A stretch of DNA of 64,000 nt from Parietaria judaica (Eukaryota; Streptophyta; Magnoliopsida; Rosales; Urticaceae), in NCBI GenBank assembly GCA_954871525.1, contig OX940862.1, positions 40,850,232-40,914,231 on the forward strand. Reading direction: 5' to 3'. This document shows, in pieces, positions 1 to 11,239 of this stretch. Position numbers and translations under genes: made by a program. Numbering within the stretch: the stretch's first letter is position 1; each line of letters starts with the position of its first letter. The notes below the pieces were generated by a model. That model did no database searches. It was not told the origin of the DNA and was given only the letters and a program-made list of their open reading frames with translations.

Positions 1-237
1 CGGTCCTCCTTGTACTTTTTTACCACCTAGGGGCGAAATTTTGAATTAGATATCGGTTGATGAAGGCACATGTATTAAAAAATTAAGTAACTCTTTCTTT
101 GTAAAAAAAAAAGTTACTAAATTAAAGATGAAATATAATTATTGTTAAGTCTATCTTAAGTTCATATGAGTATTTAAAATAATATATATAGGTATCAAGT
201 TCAAGACACGTGATTTATTAAATTTTGAAAAAACATT
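1..237. other. AT-rich sequence, no feature seen
   Basis: This stretch is AT-rich with short A runs. I see no coding signal, repeat structure or transposon terminus in it. Confidence 0.4.
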
Positions 238-567
238 TTACCAATAATAATAATAATAATAATAAAAAAACAGCAGTGGTCTCTGTAGAGGTAAAACTGG
301 GACCGTATATTGGGTATCAAAGAAAATGATGTTTTTAAAAATAAACTGATTAGAAATTTTAAGAAAGAAAATATTCAAATACATTAATCTAAACTGAATA
401 TAGCTCAAATCGAGTTCCGAGACAATATTTAAAACGGCCGCGCGACACGCCACCTCTCTCCAGAGTCCTTTCATGGCGGTGTAGAAGAGGTCTTTCGTGA
501 ACTGCTCCATTTTGTCGCCCATCGCCTCCGTGTTCTCGGCATGACCCGGCTGCATTCTCACGCTCAT
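238..567 (-). CDS. possible small hypothetical protein
   Basis: A 109-codon open frame starts with MSVRMQPGHAENTEAMGD. Only its first 50 or so codons (about 420-567) look coding: that part is clearly more GC-rich than its surroundings, while the rest runs into AT-rich DNA and a poly-Tyr tail translated from a (TAA)n run at 244-264. A (TA)n tract at 606-625 lies just upstream on the minus strand and could act as a TATA region. I recognise no family. It could be a first exon whose downstream exons are unclear, a short peptide gene, or a chance frame. Confidence 0.25.
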   Translation of the reverse strand: MSVRMQPGHAENTEAMGDKMEQFTKDLFYTAMKGLWREVACRAAVLNIVSELDLSYIQFRLMYLNIFFLKISNQFIFKNIIFFDTQYTVPVLPLQRPLLFFYYYYYYYW

Positions 568-1217
568 TTGTGTGTGTGTTGCTGCATGAGCCTGTGACTT
601 TAACTATATATATATATATATATATGATTCTCAAGATAAATAAATGATATTATATGCTTTTGTAAAGCAATATGTACGTACGATTTCGAATATGGAGTGG
701 CTTATTTGATATGTTGCTTGATGTAGTTAAAGAAAGAGAACCTTGCACTGATAAAGATCATGACTTGTGTTTTAAGTTATATACATTTATGTCTCTTTTC
801 TAAAGTTCAAATGTGTTTCAAGCGGTAGTGACGCTGTTTTTTTCTTTTTCTTTTCTTTCTGATGTGGACATTTGTGTTTGTTTTGTCACAAGCAACCAAT
901 GTATGTATCAAACTCGTAAAATTCAACAAATAATAATATCCAAGTGTATCTAATAAATATTTGATAATATTGAAATGAGTAGTTTAGTTTGCAAATACTA
1001 TACTTCTGTGCAAGATTTTAAAATTCGTTACACCTACAATATACCAACGGTAACCGTCTTTTTCAATAGTGTGAGTAATTTGCGGTTACCCTCTTTTATT
1101 ACAAGGACCAATATTTTTCCGAACTACCCTTTGACCTTTAAATTCGATTATTGAAAAAAAATCTCCATAATTTATTCAATTTTTTTTCACATCACCTGTT
1201 ACGGAATCTCTTATGGG
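568..1217. other. intergenic AT-rich stretch
   Basis: This holds a (TA)n tract at 606-625 and otherwise unremarkable AT-rich DNA. The last 8 bases (1210-1217, CTTATGGG) are the left target-site copy of the hAT-like element that follows. Confidence 0.4.
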
Positions 1218-2302
1218 CAGTGACGGAGGGAGGGGGAACCCACAATGGGCCCGTGCACTCCCTCAATCTGATAAAAAATAATTAACAGATGCGGTCATGA
1301 GGCTAGCAAGCAGGGCGACGGCGGCCCAATATTACGAAGGGTTTCCAAAAACCTAGAAAAAAAACCTTCTACGCCATTGTTGAAAAAAAAAAGCTTCTGT
1401 GAAGGCGAAGAAGACAAGAGAAAATATGGGGAGACTAAAGTTGTATGGCCCACGTAGTAAAATATGCATAAATTTTAATTTATTTATTTATCGTCCTTAT
1501 ATATTTGTACTTGAATTGATAAATGGGACCCACTTTTATATATTAAATTTTTTATTTTAAATTATTTTCTATATGTCTAAATATATTTACACACAACACG
1601 AATAGAAGTTTACAAATTTCATTGTCATATTTTTTCACCCCAATTAATTTATACATATTTCTTTATCACCAACTATAATATCCTGTTTTTAAAAGTTTAT
1701 GTTTTTATAATTAAGATTAATTTTATTAAAAATAGTGGTATGATGGTATCTCAAATAATATTTGGTTGTTTAATTGATGTTACAAAACTAACTTTAAGAT
1801 TTTTACAGTTTTATTTATAGTATTTGCATTAAAAAAAGTATTATAATATTTTAGCAGTATTTGTATTATAAAAAGTATTATAATATTTTAGCAGAATTCA
1901 TTGTTGTCGTTTGCTTTATTATATTCATCGTTCCGAGCGTGTTTTAGTGTTTTGGTAGAAATCGATAATTTCGGAACTAATAATATTTTTTTTAATAAAT
2001 TTTTATACGTGTTTTCTAATTAGAAGAAAATAAATTCTTACTAATTAGAAGAAAATAAATTCTTAATTTTTGCATTGTAATATTTAACTATAATATTTAT
2101 TTCTTTTATTTTAAAAAAGAACACTGCCATATTAAGTCCTAATCTTTAGGGGTTAGAAAACAAACTCATGAAATATTGTTTTCAATTTGTGAGTGAGTGT
2201 TCTTGAGTGTGTTAAACTTTTTGCATTATTTTAAAGTTATTTAGAAAAAAATTACTCAATAATTGGTGCCCTGCCTACGTTGAAAGGCTGGCTCCGTCAC
2301 TG
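1218..2302. mobile_element. non-autonomous hAT-like element, 1.1 kb
   Basis: The element starts CAGTGACGGAGGG and ends with CTCCGTCACTG, an 11-bp perfect terminal inverted repeat. It is flanked on both sides by the exact 8-bp duplication CTTATGGG (1210-1217 and 2303-2310). An 8-bp duplication with CAGTG-type ends is the hallmark of hAT transposons. The interior is AT-rich, has no long frame, and contains a locally repeated segment (about 2018-2065, an AGAAGAAAATAAATTCTTA unit twice). It therefore looks like a deletion derivative mobilised in trans. The perfect duplication suggests a fairly recent insertion. Confidence 0.85.
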
Positions 2303-2950
2303 CTTATGGGCCCTCTAAAATCTTATTTGGGACACGATGTTTGAATTTTGGTATACTCATCAATTTGAAATTTATGATAGATCAAAGTTTTAAAATTTTT
2401 TATAAAAACTTTATTGATATACTTGTTAGGCTCTCAATCGATGTACCTGTAAGTAAGACTTGCACTAAATTTTCGCGCCTTCAACACTACCATAATGGCT
2501 AAGACAACTACCAATTTGTTTCCCTCTCTAATATGTTGAACCTAAAATAGTCATTTCCTTCTAATAACTCAATGAGTTGTTGCGAAGAATCGACCTTAAT
2601 TTAGAAGACCATGACTTTGTCAGACATGCAAACATAAGTAAACAGCAAATAGACAAGATTATTCTTTAGGCATATACTTGTCATGATTTAAAGTTAAAGT
2701 GAAAGTGTGAATATTGATCCCGACGAAAAACAAGTCTAATAAAAAATATAGTAATCCCACAAAATTCAAAAAATCACTTGAGGTTTATGAGAATTGCTCA
2801 TATTTTTAAAATATTCATTAATACCCATTTTAAAAAAAAATTGGACCATTTTAACCCTTATATTAATTATATTTATTAATTTTCGTATTAATTATTTACA
2901 ATATATTTTAATTTTTCAAATTTCAATTATCCTAACATTATGATTGAAAT
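2303..2950. other. AT-rich intergenic stretch
   Basis: Apart from the right target-site copy at 2303-2310, I see no gene or repeat boundary here. Composition becomes strongly AT-rich towards 2950. Confidence 0.35.
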
Positions 2951-4688
2951 TTGAATTATGTTACTTTGACCTAAATTCTTTACCATTTATTTTAAAAATA
3001 TTATCTTTCTTCTTCATTTCTCTCCCTCTATCCTCTCGTATTCGCTCGTCTCGTATTCTCCAATCTCCATAGCGCCTTTCATCCTCGCGCCGTCAATGCC
3101 TCTCCTCCTCCTTCGTTGCTGCCTCGTTCCTCCGTCACCCTCCGTCGCCCCGTCTTCTCTCCTAAACCCAAAAGCTATTCGCGCAAAATTGTGTAAGTCC
3201 GAAGGTTTTAGTTTATGTTCGATTAATTTCATTGCATGTGGATTTAACCCCGTTAATTTGTTTCTTGTCTAAAGATCGTTGGCATCGTTTGATTGCCGTA
3301 TCTCGGTACCGAAGCTCCGGTTCATCATTCTCCTTTTGTTTGCCGTCTGTCGGTCGCCGGATAAAACACGGTATGACTTTTTATTTTTGTAAATCGTTTT
3401 ACAAGATCTTGGAGTGGTAATATTGCTTAGAGTGTTGAATGGATTTACACGATTTTGTAAATGGATTTTCCGTGGATAAATTACAAGCGGAAAACACGAT
3501 AATTACTCCCGCCTTAGAACATCAGTTGGAAGAGGAAGAAACCAATAGCGTTTCTCGCAGATAAACAACAAGAAAATATGGATTTGAGGTAATGAAAGGA
3601 CCGATTCTTCGGATGAAAGATAGGTTAATCATTTCGGCGACCGAACCATTTTGAGGAGCTTCGAATGAGAATGAAGAGATAAAAGAGTCAAGTTGATGAT
3701 CTTAATAATAAACTTAGAGAGGAAAAAGAACGCAATCAAGCGAAGTTGAATCGACTACAAGAATTTCTAGCTACTAAGTTTGACGATTTTGACAGGAGCA
3801 TGGTTTCATCTACGAGCAATGAAGGCAGTGGTGATCAAACAAATGAGAACTCCAATGGCATATCAGGTCAAGGGCATTAGTAAATCATGAATGTTGGATT
3901 CAACTCTAATATTTCATTTATCTTAGATTTGTTTGCAGTATAGATTTGGATATATTTGGATTGTTTTTATTCTTAGTTTTTCATGAATATTGTTTTAACT
4001 AATATGCATAATTTATATTAAATTTAATTAAAAATTTGTAGGTAGGAAAGTTATTCAGAGGAAGCTCATCTTTTATTTTTATGTACTGACTAATTTTTTT
4101 AGAGACTGAAAAAATTAGTCTTGTACGAATAAACGTTTTTCTTAGGAGCATCATATTTAGAGTTAAATACTAGTCTCCAAAGCATCACGAAAAGACTAAA
4201 TAAATAGTCACACATACCACTATATTGGGGACTGAAAATCAATATAGTGATTAAACATTAGTCCCTCAATTATGTTATCTAAGATTAAAATTCAGTTGTA
4301 AATCACGTTATTAGTGACTAGATTTCCGTCTTAAAAGGTTTAAAATCACTTGTGTTATCCGAGACTAACAATCATTCTCTGTATACGAGACTAACAATTA
4401 TGTTATTGGAGACTAATAATCAGTCATACAAAATGATTATCAATGACTAACTTGAGATTTCGCCCAACATTATTAAGGACTAAAAGATAATGTATCCGAG
4501 AATACTTCATTGTCACGTATAGTTCAGGGTATCCGAGACTGACTTTTAGTCCTTGATAGTAGCATTCGGGAGTAGGTATCCGAGACTAGCCACGGAGACT
4601 GAAAATTAGTCACGGATACTCATCCGAGACTATTTTGCAAGTATCAGAGACTAAATAATTAGTCTTAGATACCCTGTTTTCTTGTAGT
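2950..4688 (+). mobile_element. right-hand part of a CACTA (En/Spm) element
   Basis: The right end reads CCTGTTTTCTTGTAGT (4673-4688), which is the inverse of the CACTACAAGAAAA terminus of plant CACTA transposons with the last base changed. For about 600 bp inward (4080-4670) the sequence is packed with diverged subterminal motifs in both orientations, of the type GAGACTAA..ATTAGTC, typical binding sites for CACTA transposase. Inside (3480-3880) lies the remains of a coding region ending in a coiled coil. A matching left terminus is not visible, so the left boundary is a guess and the element is probably truncated. Confidence 0.6.
3480..3880 (+). pseudogene. remnant of CACTA second ORF, coiled-coil tail
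   Basis: Between 3660 and 3880 a plus-strand frame encodes a charged coiled coil (VDDLNNKLREEKERNQAKLN) and then a Ser/Asn/Gly-rich tail ending ISGQGH followed by TAG. It is preceded by related sequence broken by stops at about 3560 and 3680. Coiled-coil C-termini followed by low-complexity tails are common in the plant transposase (Ptta/En/Spm) proteins of CACTA elements, and the subterminal repeat array directly downstream fits that reading. I infer the family from context more than from strong motifs. A short GC-richer frame at about 3097-3270 (MPLLLLRCCLVPP) may be a captured exon. Confidence 0.4.
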
Positions 4689-5433
4689 ATTCAGAGGGCT
4701 TTTACATGATTTTGCAGTGGTGATATTTTTGTTTGGATTACGTTGTGAATATGTAAATGAAATTAAAAAATCGGATCTACATTATCCGTAATTTAAATTA
4801 CAGATTTGTTAGTAATTAAATTGATTAGTTTTGGTAAATATATATAGTTATGGGTTTAGGTATAATTTTGTAATTTTTGTAAGGTAACGAGTTTATAATT
4901 TCGTAATATTCAGTTATTTTTGTAATTTAATTTACAGTTTCAAGCCATTTGGAAATACAGAATGGTTGGTTTCTCCTCGTTGCTATGGCGCTCAATATGT
5001 ACCTCAAGTGTTTTGTAAACTTGAAGAAATCATCCTTTACGACGTGGAAATAGAAATGAAAATTGTCAACGCCTTCATTCTCAATAAATATAGTCGAAGA
5101 AATTTCATTGACATTCTCAGTGTTGAATAGATTGATTCCGTCGTACAAAGTTGATCTGTATCATAAATGAAAGACAATCACATATATGTAACTAAAGTTA
5201 TATTGTGAGTGAGCATAAGGTATTATTATATACCTTCGTTGATCATATTTAGATTTTTGGGAATGCCCGATGTCTCTCCCTCCGTATACATTATTATCCT
5301 GGATAAATTACTATTTGGCGTGTCAGTTTTATTACGTAATGGTAAATGTTAAAATACCGTAAACAAATTTACATAAAATGACAATAAAAAACCAAGTTTT
5401 GTATGGTGATTTACTATTAAGTGTTTGTAACTA
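4689..5433. other. AT-rich stretch with an unrecognised open frame
   Basis: Open frames exist on both strands at about 4927-5148 (minus: MYDGINLFNTENVNEISS; plus: FKPFGNTEWLVSPRCYGAQY). Composition is slightly less AT-rich there than around it, so an old exon or transposon fragment is possible. I recognise neither translation and see no splice context that decides between them. Confidence 0.25.
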
Positions 5434-5862
5434 CAATTACAATTATATGATAATTTGTATTACATGTAATTTTGTAACATCATATACCATTTTAAAACAT
5501 GATTACACTTTTGTGAATATATTAGAGTCTAGCAACAATTACAATTATATGATAATTCGTATTACATGCAATTTTGTAATATCATATACTATTTTAACAC
5601 ATGATTACACTTTTCTGAATATATTTGAGTCTAGCAATTCGGTATATACATAAACAATTATTATGATATGTTACCATTAGCACAAACAATTCCAGCATAT
5701 ACTATTGGTATATAAAAATACCAAAACATTCAATAGAATTTTGTAACATCATATAACAGTTTAAAACATGATTACACTTTTGTGAAAAATATTCGAGTCT
5801 AACAAATTGGTATATACATAGACAATTATGATGATATGTTAGGATTAGCACAAATAATTCCG
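5434..5862. repeat. short tandem array, about 102-bp units
   Basis: Two adjacent copies of a 102-bp unit (5434-5535 and 5536-5637) start CAATTACAATTATATGATAA and end near GAGTCTAGCA, differing at a few positions. A third, partial and more diverged copy runs from about 5737 to 5806. A second module (GGTATATACATA..GATATGTTA..ATTAGCACAAA) follows both the second and third copies (5641-5690, 5809-5862). The array is therefore a higher-order duplication of about 170 bp plus an internal duplication. The unit is AT-rich and non-coding. Confidence 0.75.
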
Positions 5863-6717
5863 CATCTTCTATTGGTATATTAATATGCCACTACGTTTAG
5901 AGAAATAAAAATGGCAGAAAATAATGCAAATAAATAATTTGAAATTTGGTTTTTAAAATATTGATTAATAGGGGATGGAAATTCGAATTTAATGGACCAA
6001 AAAATCAAGACAAGATTTGTTACAAACGTTAAAATAGGGAAGAATAATTCGACTAAAATTTGTTTCATCATATAAATAGGAAAGATTTATTTTAATTTAT
6101 TTAGTTTGCTACATTTAAGAAAAAATTAGTTTTTTAATTTTATTTTTTTTTTTAGATTAATGTGAGTTAATTGGAAGGGCATATTAGTCCATATTTAAAT
6201 TTGTTGGTAGTTATGATTACCATAATTAGAAATAGGCATTTTTTTAAAACCTTGAGTCACAAATGCGTATTTCCCTCATTAACCCAAAAATTTAAGGGTC
6301 GATCAATAGCAACGAACATACGTAATAATGACAAAAGTCTCCAATGCTAATCTATAGCAGCCAAAAAATTGCAATTCTTTATGCATGTAATTATTTGCTT
6401 ATTAGCATATTAAGCTTTATTAACATATTTAGTTAGGTTTGTACTAATTATTTCACTATGCACTCACGATGTATAATTAGCTAACTACCCGTAAAATTTT
6501 CTATATATATTCTCCTTTGGAGGATGAATGAAAACATACTTTTACTCCAGAATTTTTCACTCTTACGCTCTCTCTCTCACACTTCCGGTCAAAGCCTTCA
6601 TCCCATCATCATCACCTTACCCTATAATCCCACCAATTCTTCACCATATTCATATTCACATAACATCATATTCACCTTATACCGGGATGAGCCGATCAAT
6701 TTGGGGAGGAGAATCAA
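5863..6717. other. AT-rich intergenic stretch
   Basis: No gene is supported. A TATATATAT motif at about 6500-6510 is followed by a CT-rich tract (6555-6600), a promoter/5' UTR-like arrangement, but no convincing reading frame continues from it into known protein sequence. Confidence 0.3.
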
Positions 6718-7311
6718 ATGCGATTTGGGGAACTCGTTCCGAGGGACGAGTTGGGTGTTACCAAGTGCCATAAGCAAGTACCGAAGTCGATAAGTAAGTG
6801 GAGGCATCCACCCCAAGGAAGGCTGAAGATAAATACCCATGCAGCATTTAATGCAAGAATTGTAGCGGTTGGTGTCGTGCTAAGATCGGAGACGGGCCAA
6901 GTCGAATGGATGTGGTGTAGCCGTATAAATGCGGGGTCAGCCGTGGAAGCCGAGTTATTGGGGGATATATTTGGCGGTAAAGCTTGCCAAGTTCCGCATT
7001 ATGCATAAGATTAGTGTTGAAGGTGATAACACGACGTTTCTGGACAATCTTAGTACGAACAAGCCTTGTTCGATTTGGTCTATTATGCCTTTGTATGAGT
7101 CGATTTTTTCTGATGCTAGATGTTTTGAGGAGTCCAATTTTAGTTGGTCCTCAAGAAGCGAGAATAAGACCGCTCATGAATTAGGCAAATGGGCCTTTAC
7201 TTCCGAGTTTAGTGGTTTCTGTAAGATCGAAGATATACCTCTCTATCTACGGAAAACAATTCTAGCTGATGCTAGTCGATGAATACAAGTTTTTGCCTTT
7301 CAAAAAAAAAA
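6718..7311 (+). mobile_element. 5'-truncated LINE 3' fragment with RNase H domain
   Basis: The sequence encodes the RNase H domain (RVT_3 type) found at the C-terminus of plant L1-like LINEs. It begins at about WRHPPQGRLKIN, continues through SAVEAELLG and the acidic VEGDN, and ends at about 7282. A one-base frameshift near 6960 moves the reading from one frame (6718-7008) to the next (6929-7282). The conserved Asp of the first motif (normally NTDAA) reads NTHAA, so catalysis would be lost. The fragment ends in a pure A run at 7301-7312, as expected for target-primed insertion. It is a dead LINE copy truncated at its 5' end. Confidence 0.7.
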
Positions 7312-7963
7312 AACCTTCTACGGAATTCTCTTCACAACACTTTCTCAATGATTGATACAAACGTAGTGAGTTTTACAACACAATGTTATTTTTATTCTGT
7401 CAAAAATTCTGAAATGTCATCTTTTTTTTCAATCCCGTTAAATTCTATAGAAATTCTTTACCGAATTTTTTTTAATCAATGTGTATTCTTACTAAGTGAT
7501 TTGTTTTCACATTCAATCGTTTCGATTTCATAATTCACTTAATAACTTTTAATTCTCAAGTTAATATTTTAAATTTTATTTGTTAATTTTGGAATTAATA
7601 ACAGTATTTTACAGTCTATCGCCTTAGATATTATAAAATTATATACAGTAGACTATGGATGATATAAAATAGTATATTTTATAATAAAGTAACAGGGTAG
7701 TTTGATAATATAGATATATAATAATATAAGTACATTTTTGGTGTACTATAGTCTATAATATGTAATTTCTAAGAATGTGTTTAAATTTTTAAGTGTGTGA
7801 TGAATTTTATTAGCATTGGATTACTCGACTTTCAAAATAACTATTCGAATATCGAGAAAAAAAATCAAAGATAGTTTTTTTGGTTACTTTATTCATTATC
7901 TTCTATGTGTGTATTGAACTTCTTTCATACGTTCCACTAACATATGTAAATGATTATTGCATA
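7312..7963. other. AT-rich intergenic stretch
   Basis: I see only AT-rich sequence with no terminal repeats or supported genes. Confidence 0.35.
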
Positions 7964-7979
7964 TTAACTCATTTTTGTT

Positions 7980-8215
7980 TGTGGATAGCCCATTAAATTC
8001 GACCCGTAAAAGCTCACTAAATTCGACTCGGCAAAGCCCGCCTCGCCCCGTCCCCATGACATTGTGAGTTCAGGTTCATAGGCCGGGGCAGGCCTTGATG
8101 GCTCTTCCAAAACCCTCCCCGCACCGCACTTAGAACGGGGCGGGTCAAACCCGCAGTGTTTATTATGCAGGCTTAACGGGTTATCTGTCGGCCCACCCCG
8201 ACCCACTTGACACCT
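7980..8215 (-). repeat. GC-rich MITE-like repeat fragment
   Basis: This is an island of high GC in AT-rich DNA. On the minus strand it begins TAGAGGTGTCAAGTGGGTCG and continues with phrases such as GGTTTGACCCGC. This is the style of terminal sequence of a class of plant MITEs whose ends read TAGGGGTG/AGGTGTCAA; two other elements in this window (11844 and 43031) have the same style. I cannot find the opposite terminus, so only one end is probably preserved. The open frame here is a by-product of GC content and not a gene. Confidence 0.4.
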
Positions 8216-8534
8216 CTATGTCCAACAAAATTGAATATAATTCGTTGGTCAACTCCTAAGCATTGAACTTGGGTATTATTGCCACTATTTATGGAGGTTC
8301 GGGACACGGGAGAGTTTGACCCAAAGCTAGGTATTTTTTCCGCAATTAACCCTACTAATTACTGTGGATAATTTTTAACAAAAAATATGTCAATATTAAT
8401 ATTTTCGATACTTGTTTAATTAGTGAAGAGACATTATTTAGTATCAATTATTTTATTTATTATTATCTGTCGTTACTTACCCCATATTCATTTCCTAGGT
8501 CTACCCCAATATCTGCCTAACAAAGTGCGGAATT

Positions 8535-8834
8535 CAGTTTTGTCAATTTTGAATACTTTTACCGTTATTTTTTCATTTTGAATTCCTACCGGTTCAGTTG
8601 GTCAACGTTTAAGTGCTTTTACCACAATAATCTCTAAATGATATAGGGACACTTTTGCCGTTTTCCGTTCTTAATATACTATGTCTCTTCAGTTTTGTCA
8701 ATTTTAAATACTTTTACCTTTATTTTTTTTATTTTAAATTCCTATGGTTCAGTTGATCAAAGTTTAAGTGCTTTTACAACAATAATCTCTAAATGATATA
8801 ACTAGGGACACTTTTGCCGTTTTCCGTTCTTAAT
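8535..8834. repeat. tandem duplication, two copies, period 155 bp
   Basis: Copy 1 (8535-8689) and copy 2 (8690-8834) both start CAGTTTTGTCAATTTT and both run to GCCGTTTTCCGTTCTTAAT. They differ by scattered substitutions and small indels, so the duplication is not recent. The unit resembles the non-coding 'accumulated-value' style repeats common in plant intergenic DNA, and no function is visible. Confidence 0.8.
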
Positions 8835-9684
8835 GTACTTCTCTTTCTTCGAAGATCGTGCACAAGACTCCCACATTTATCTGTCAAATTATTTGGAGCT
8901 GAGTGAGAAAACGTTTGATGATTGATTTGATGAAGAGAATATACAAACATACACAAGGTTTGTTTAATGAGTATTTTCATTTATTTCTAAGAGTGTGGGT
9001 AAATAAATAAATAAATGTGTGTGTAGAGAATTTACCTTCATAAAATTTTTATTCAAAAGATCTAGGGTTTAAAGCTTAAACTATAGTATCAAATTTAAGC
9101 GAGAGTATATAGCTTTCAGAGTTGCTTTGATCTTCAAATATGAAAATTATCTAGTTTTTGCCGAAACCATCTATCTTGGGTTCTTTCTTTTCTTTTTCTT
9201 TTTTGGACCGTTGAATCGTAGAAGATGTTACGGCTCATTTCAGTAAAAAAGAAGAAGAAGAAAAAGAAAAAAAGACTATTAGTTTTGTAAAAAATATTCA
9301 AACCAATATTTAGTATCTTATCTGATTTTTTATTTTTTCTTCCGAAAATAATGTAGTGTTTCATATTCCGGAATATCACAATTATATGATTACACATAAT
9401 AATTTATCCTTTTCCATGAACACATGATAACATCTTTTTATTTTTTACTATATACCGTGATGCAGTAAAATTGCTATTATTAACTCTTTGATCGTCCATG
9501 AAACATACTTCCTCAAATAAAATAACATGTAACTTCATCGAACTATATTTATATTAATTATATAGCCACACTTACTCACGATCATGTGAAAGCACACCAA
9601 CACACAATATTATTTCGCACACCAATCATGTAGTATTTTTTCAACATACGTAGCCAAAGTCAACCTTAAACTTTGGCCCACATA
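8835..9684. other. 3' flank of the chlorophyllase gene
   Basis: AT-rich sequence with a GAAGAAG-type purine run at 9249-9275. No gene is supported. The 3' UTR and polyadenylation region of the minus-strand chlorophyllase must lie within the right part of this stretch, but I cannot place the cleavage site. Confidence 0.35.
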
Positions 9685-10433
9685 TTAAGCTCGGACGAAC
9701 TCCACGGTATCAAGTTCGGCAGGAGCAAGGCCAGGATTGCCAACAATAGCTTCGAGATCCGAGTCGTCACCGTGCAGATAAGCCCTGAAAAACGCCACCG
9801 CGATCCCTCCGGTGGCGCACCTCATGCGGTCCCTCGGGCCCGCTCCGTTCTTACACACGCAGCCCGAAAGCCTACCCACGAGCCCGGGTGGATTGTCATC
9901 GAGCACGTCCATGTGCCCGTAATCCCGGGCCACAAAATGAGCCCGGGGTGGGCGGCACTCAATATAGAACTCGCCGTGGCTCAACCCATCCGGCGCACAC
10001 GGTGGGGTGAAGAAGTACCGCTGTTCGGCCCCGAGCCCAGCTCCGATTACTGCTGCTGGAACCGACATGTCAAAGGACTCAGGGACGAAGGTGAGGATGT
10101 GGGGTTCCGGCCGGGACCACTTGGTGGCGCCGGCGACGGGGTCGACGCCCAGAAGGGCGCGGAACTTAAGGGTCGGTTTCCCATGGCCGAGGGCTAGGGC
10201 GAAGGCTGCTTTTCCGCCGCGGCTGTGGCCGGCCAAGGCGAGCTTGTCAATGTCGGCTTCGACATTTTCAGGGAGGTGAGGCTGGAGACCTAGCTTGAGC
10301 CAGTCGGTGACTCGAGCCGCCGAGTCGAGCTCTTCGGGTCCGGATATCGGGGTCTCATACAGCTAGTAATGCATGAAAGCCGTTGCTTGATTAGTGTGTG
10401 TGTTTATATTGCTTGTTCATATAAATCTAACTA

Positions 10434-10485
<52 letters not shown>

Positions 10486-11206
10486 GGGAAAATGGTAATA
10501 CTAGTATCCATTTTTTAATTAGTGCGGCATAATCCAACTTTAAGCTCCCAAAAACACTACATTTGTTTCATCTAACGTTTCCGTTTCATCTAATGTTATC
10601 TTTAATATACGGATGAGGTTATTCTTAGTATTTTGTTATAGATGTCCAACTTTAATTTTTTTTAACTCTTCTATTTTTATTTCAACAATTTTTTTTTTTT
10701 TTTTTATGTGAGAGTGACAATAATAGCCAAAGTTATATACACAATCACATTTTTTGATATATTCAGTCTAAAAAGATTTAACACTATTGAAAGGGGTTAC
10801 ACATTTGCGTCGTATTATTCTATTAAGTCTAAGAACTCGAGACCTCTTGAAGAGACAAGAAATTGAGTTACTACTAGGACAAACAAACTTGGTTTCTTAT
10901 TTTCAATTGTTAGTGAGAAATTTTTTCTGCGTCTTTTGAGAACATAATCCTTACAAGTGAGAGTGAGAATGAGAATGAGAATGAGAATGAGAATGAGAAT
11001 GAGAGTGAGATTTCTATTATTTATATCTTATAAAGGATAATAGAAAAAATATTTGATGAGTTGTAGTCAACTCCCTATATATATATTATATAGGGTTAAT
11101 GAGTCAAATGCCCATTTTGATAGAACTTTTTTAATAAAATGCCCAAATTTATTTATAGTAATTCCAACTACCAATTTATTGAATTGTGGACTAATATACT
11201 CTTTTA

Positions 11207-11239
<33 letters not shown>

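Noticed and set aside
3014..3420. Genuine cellular gene start with CT-rich leader at 3000-3100
   Set aside because: The frame MPLLLLRCC.. ends after about 60 codons without similarity, and the region leads into CACTA sequence; a captured exon is more likely.
4927..5148. Small conserved gene on either strand
   Set aside because: Both strands are open and neither translation is recognisable, so coding status cannot be supported.
9673..10279. Plus-strand open frames over the chlorophyllase second exon
   Set aside because: These are shadows of the GC-rich minus-strand exon, whose lipase motif and splice site settle the true strand.
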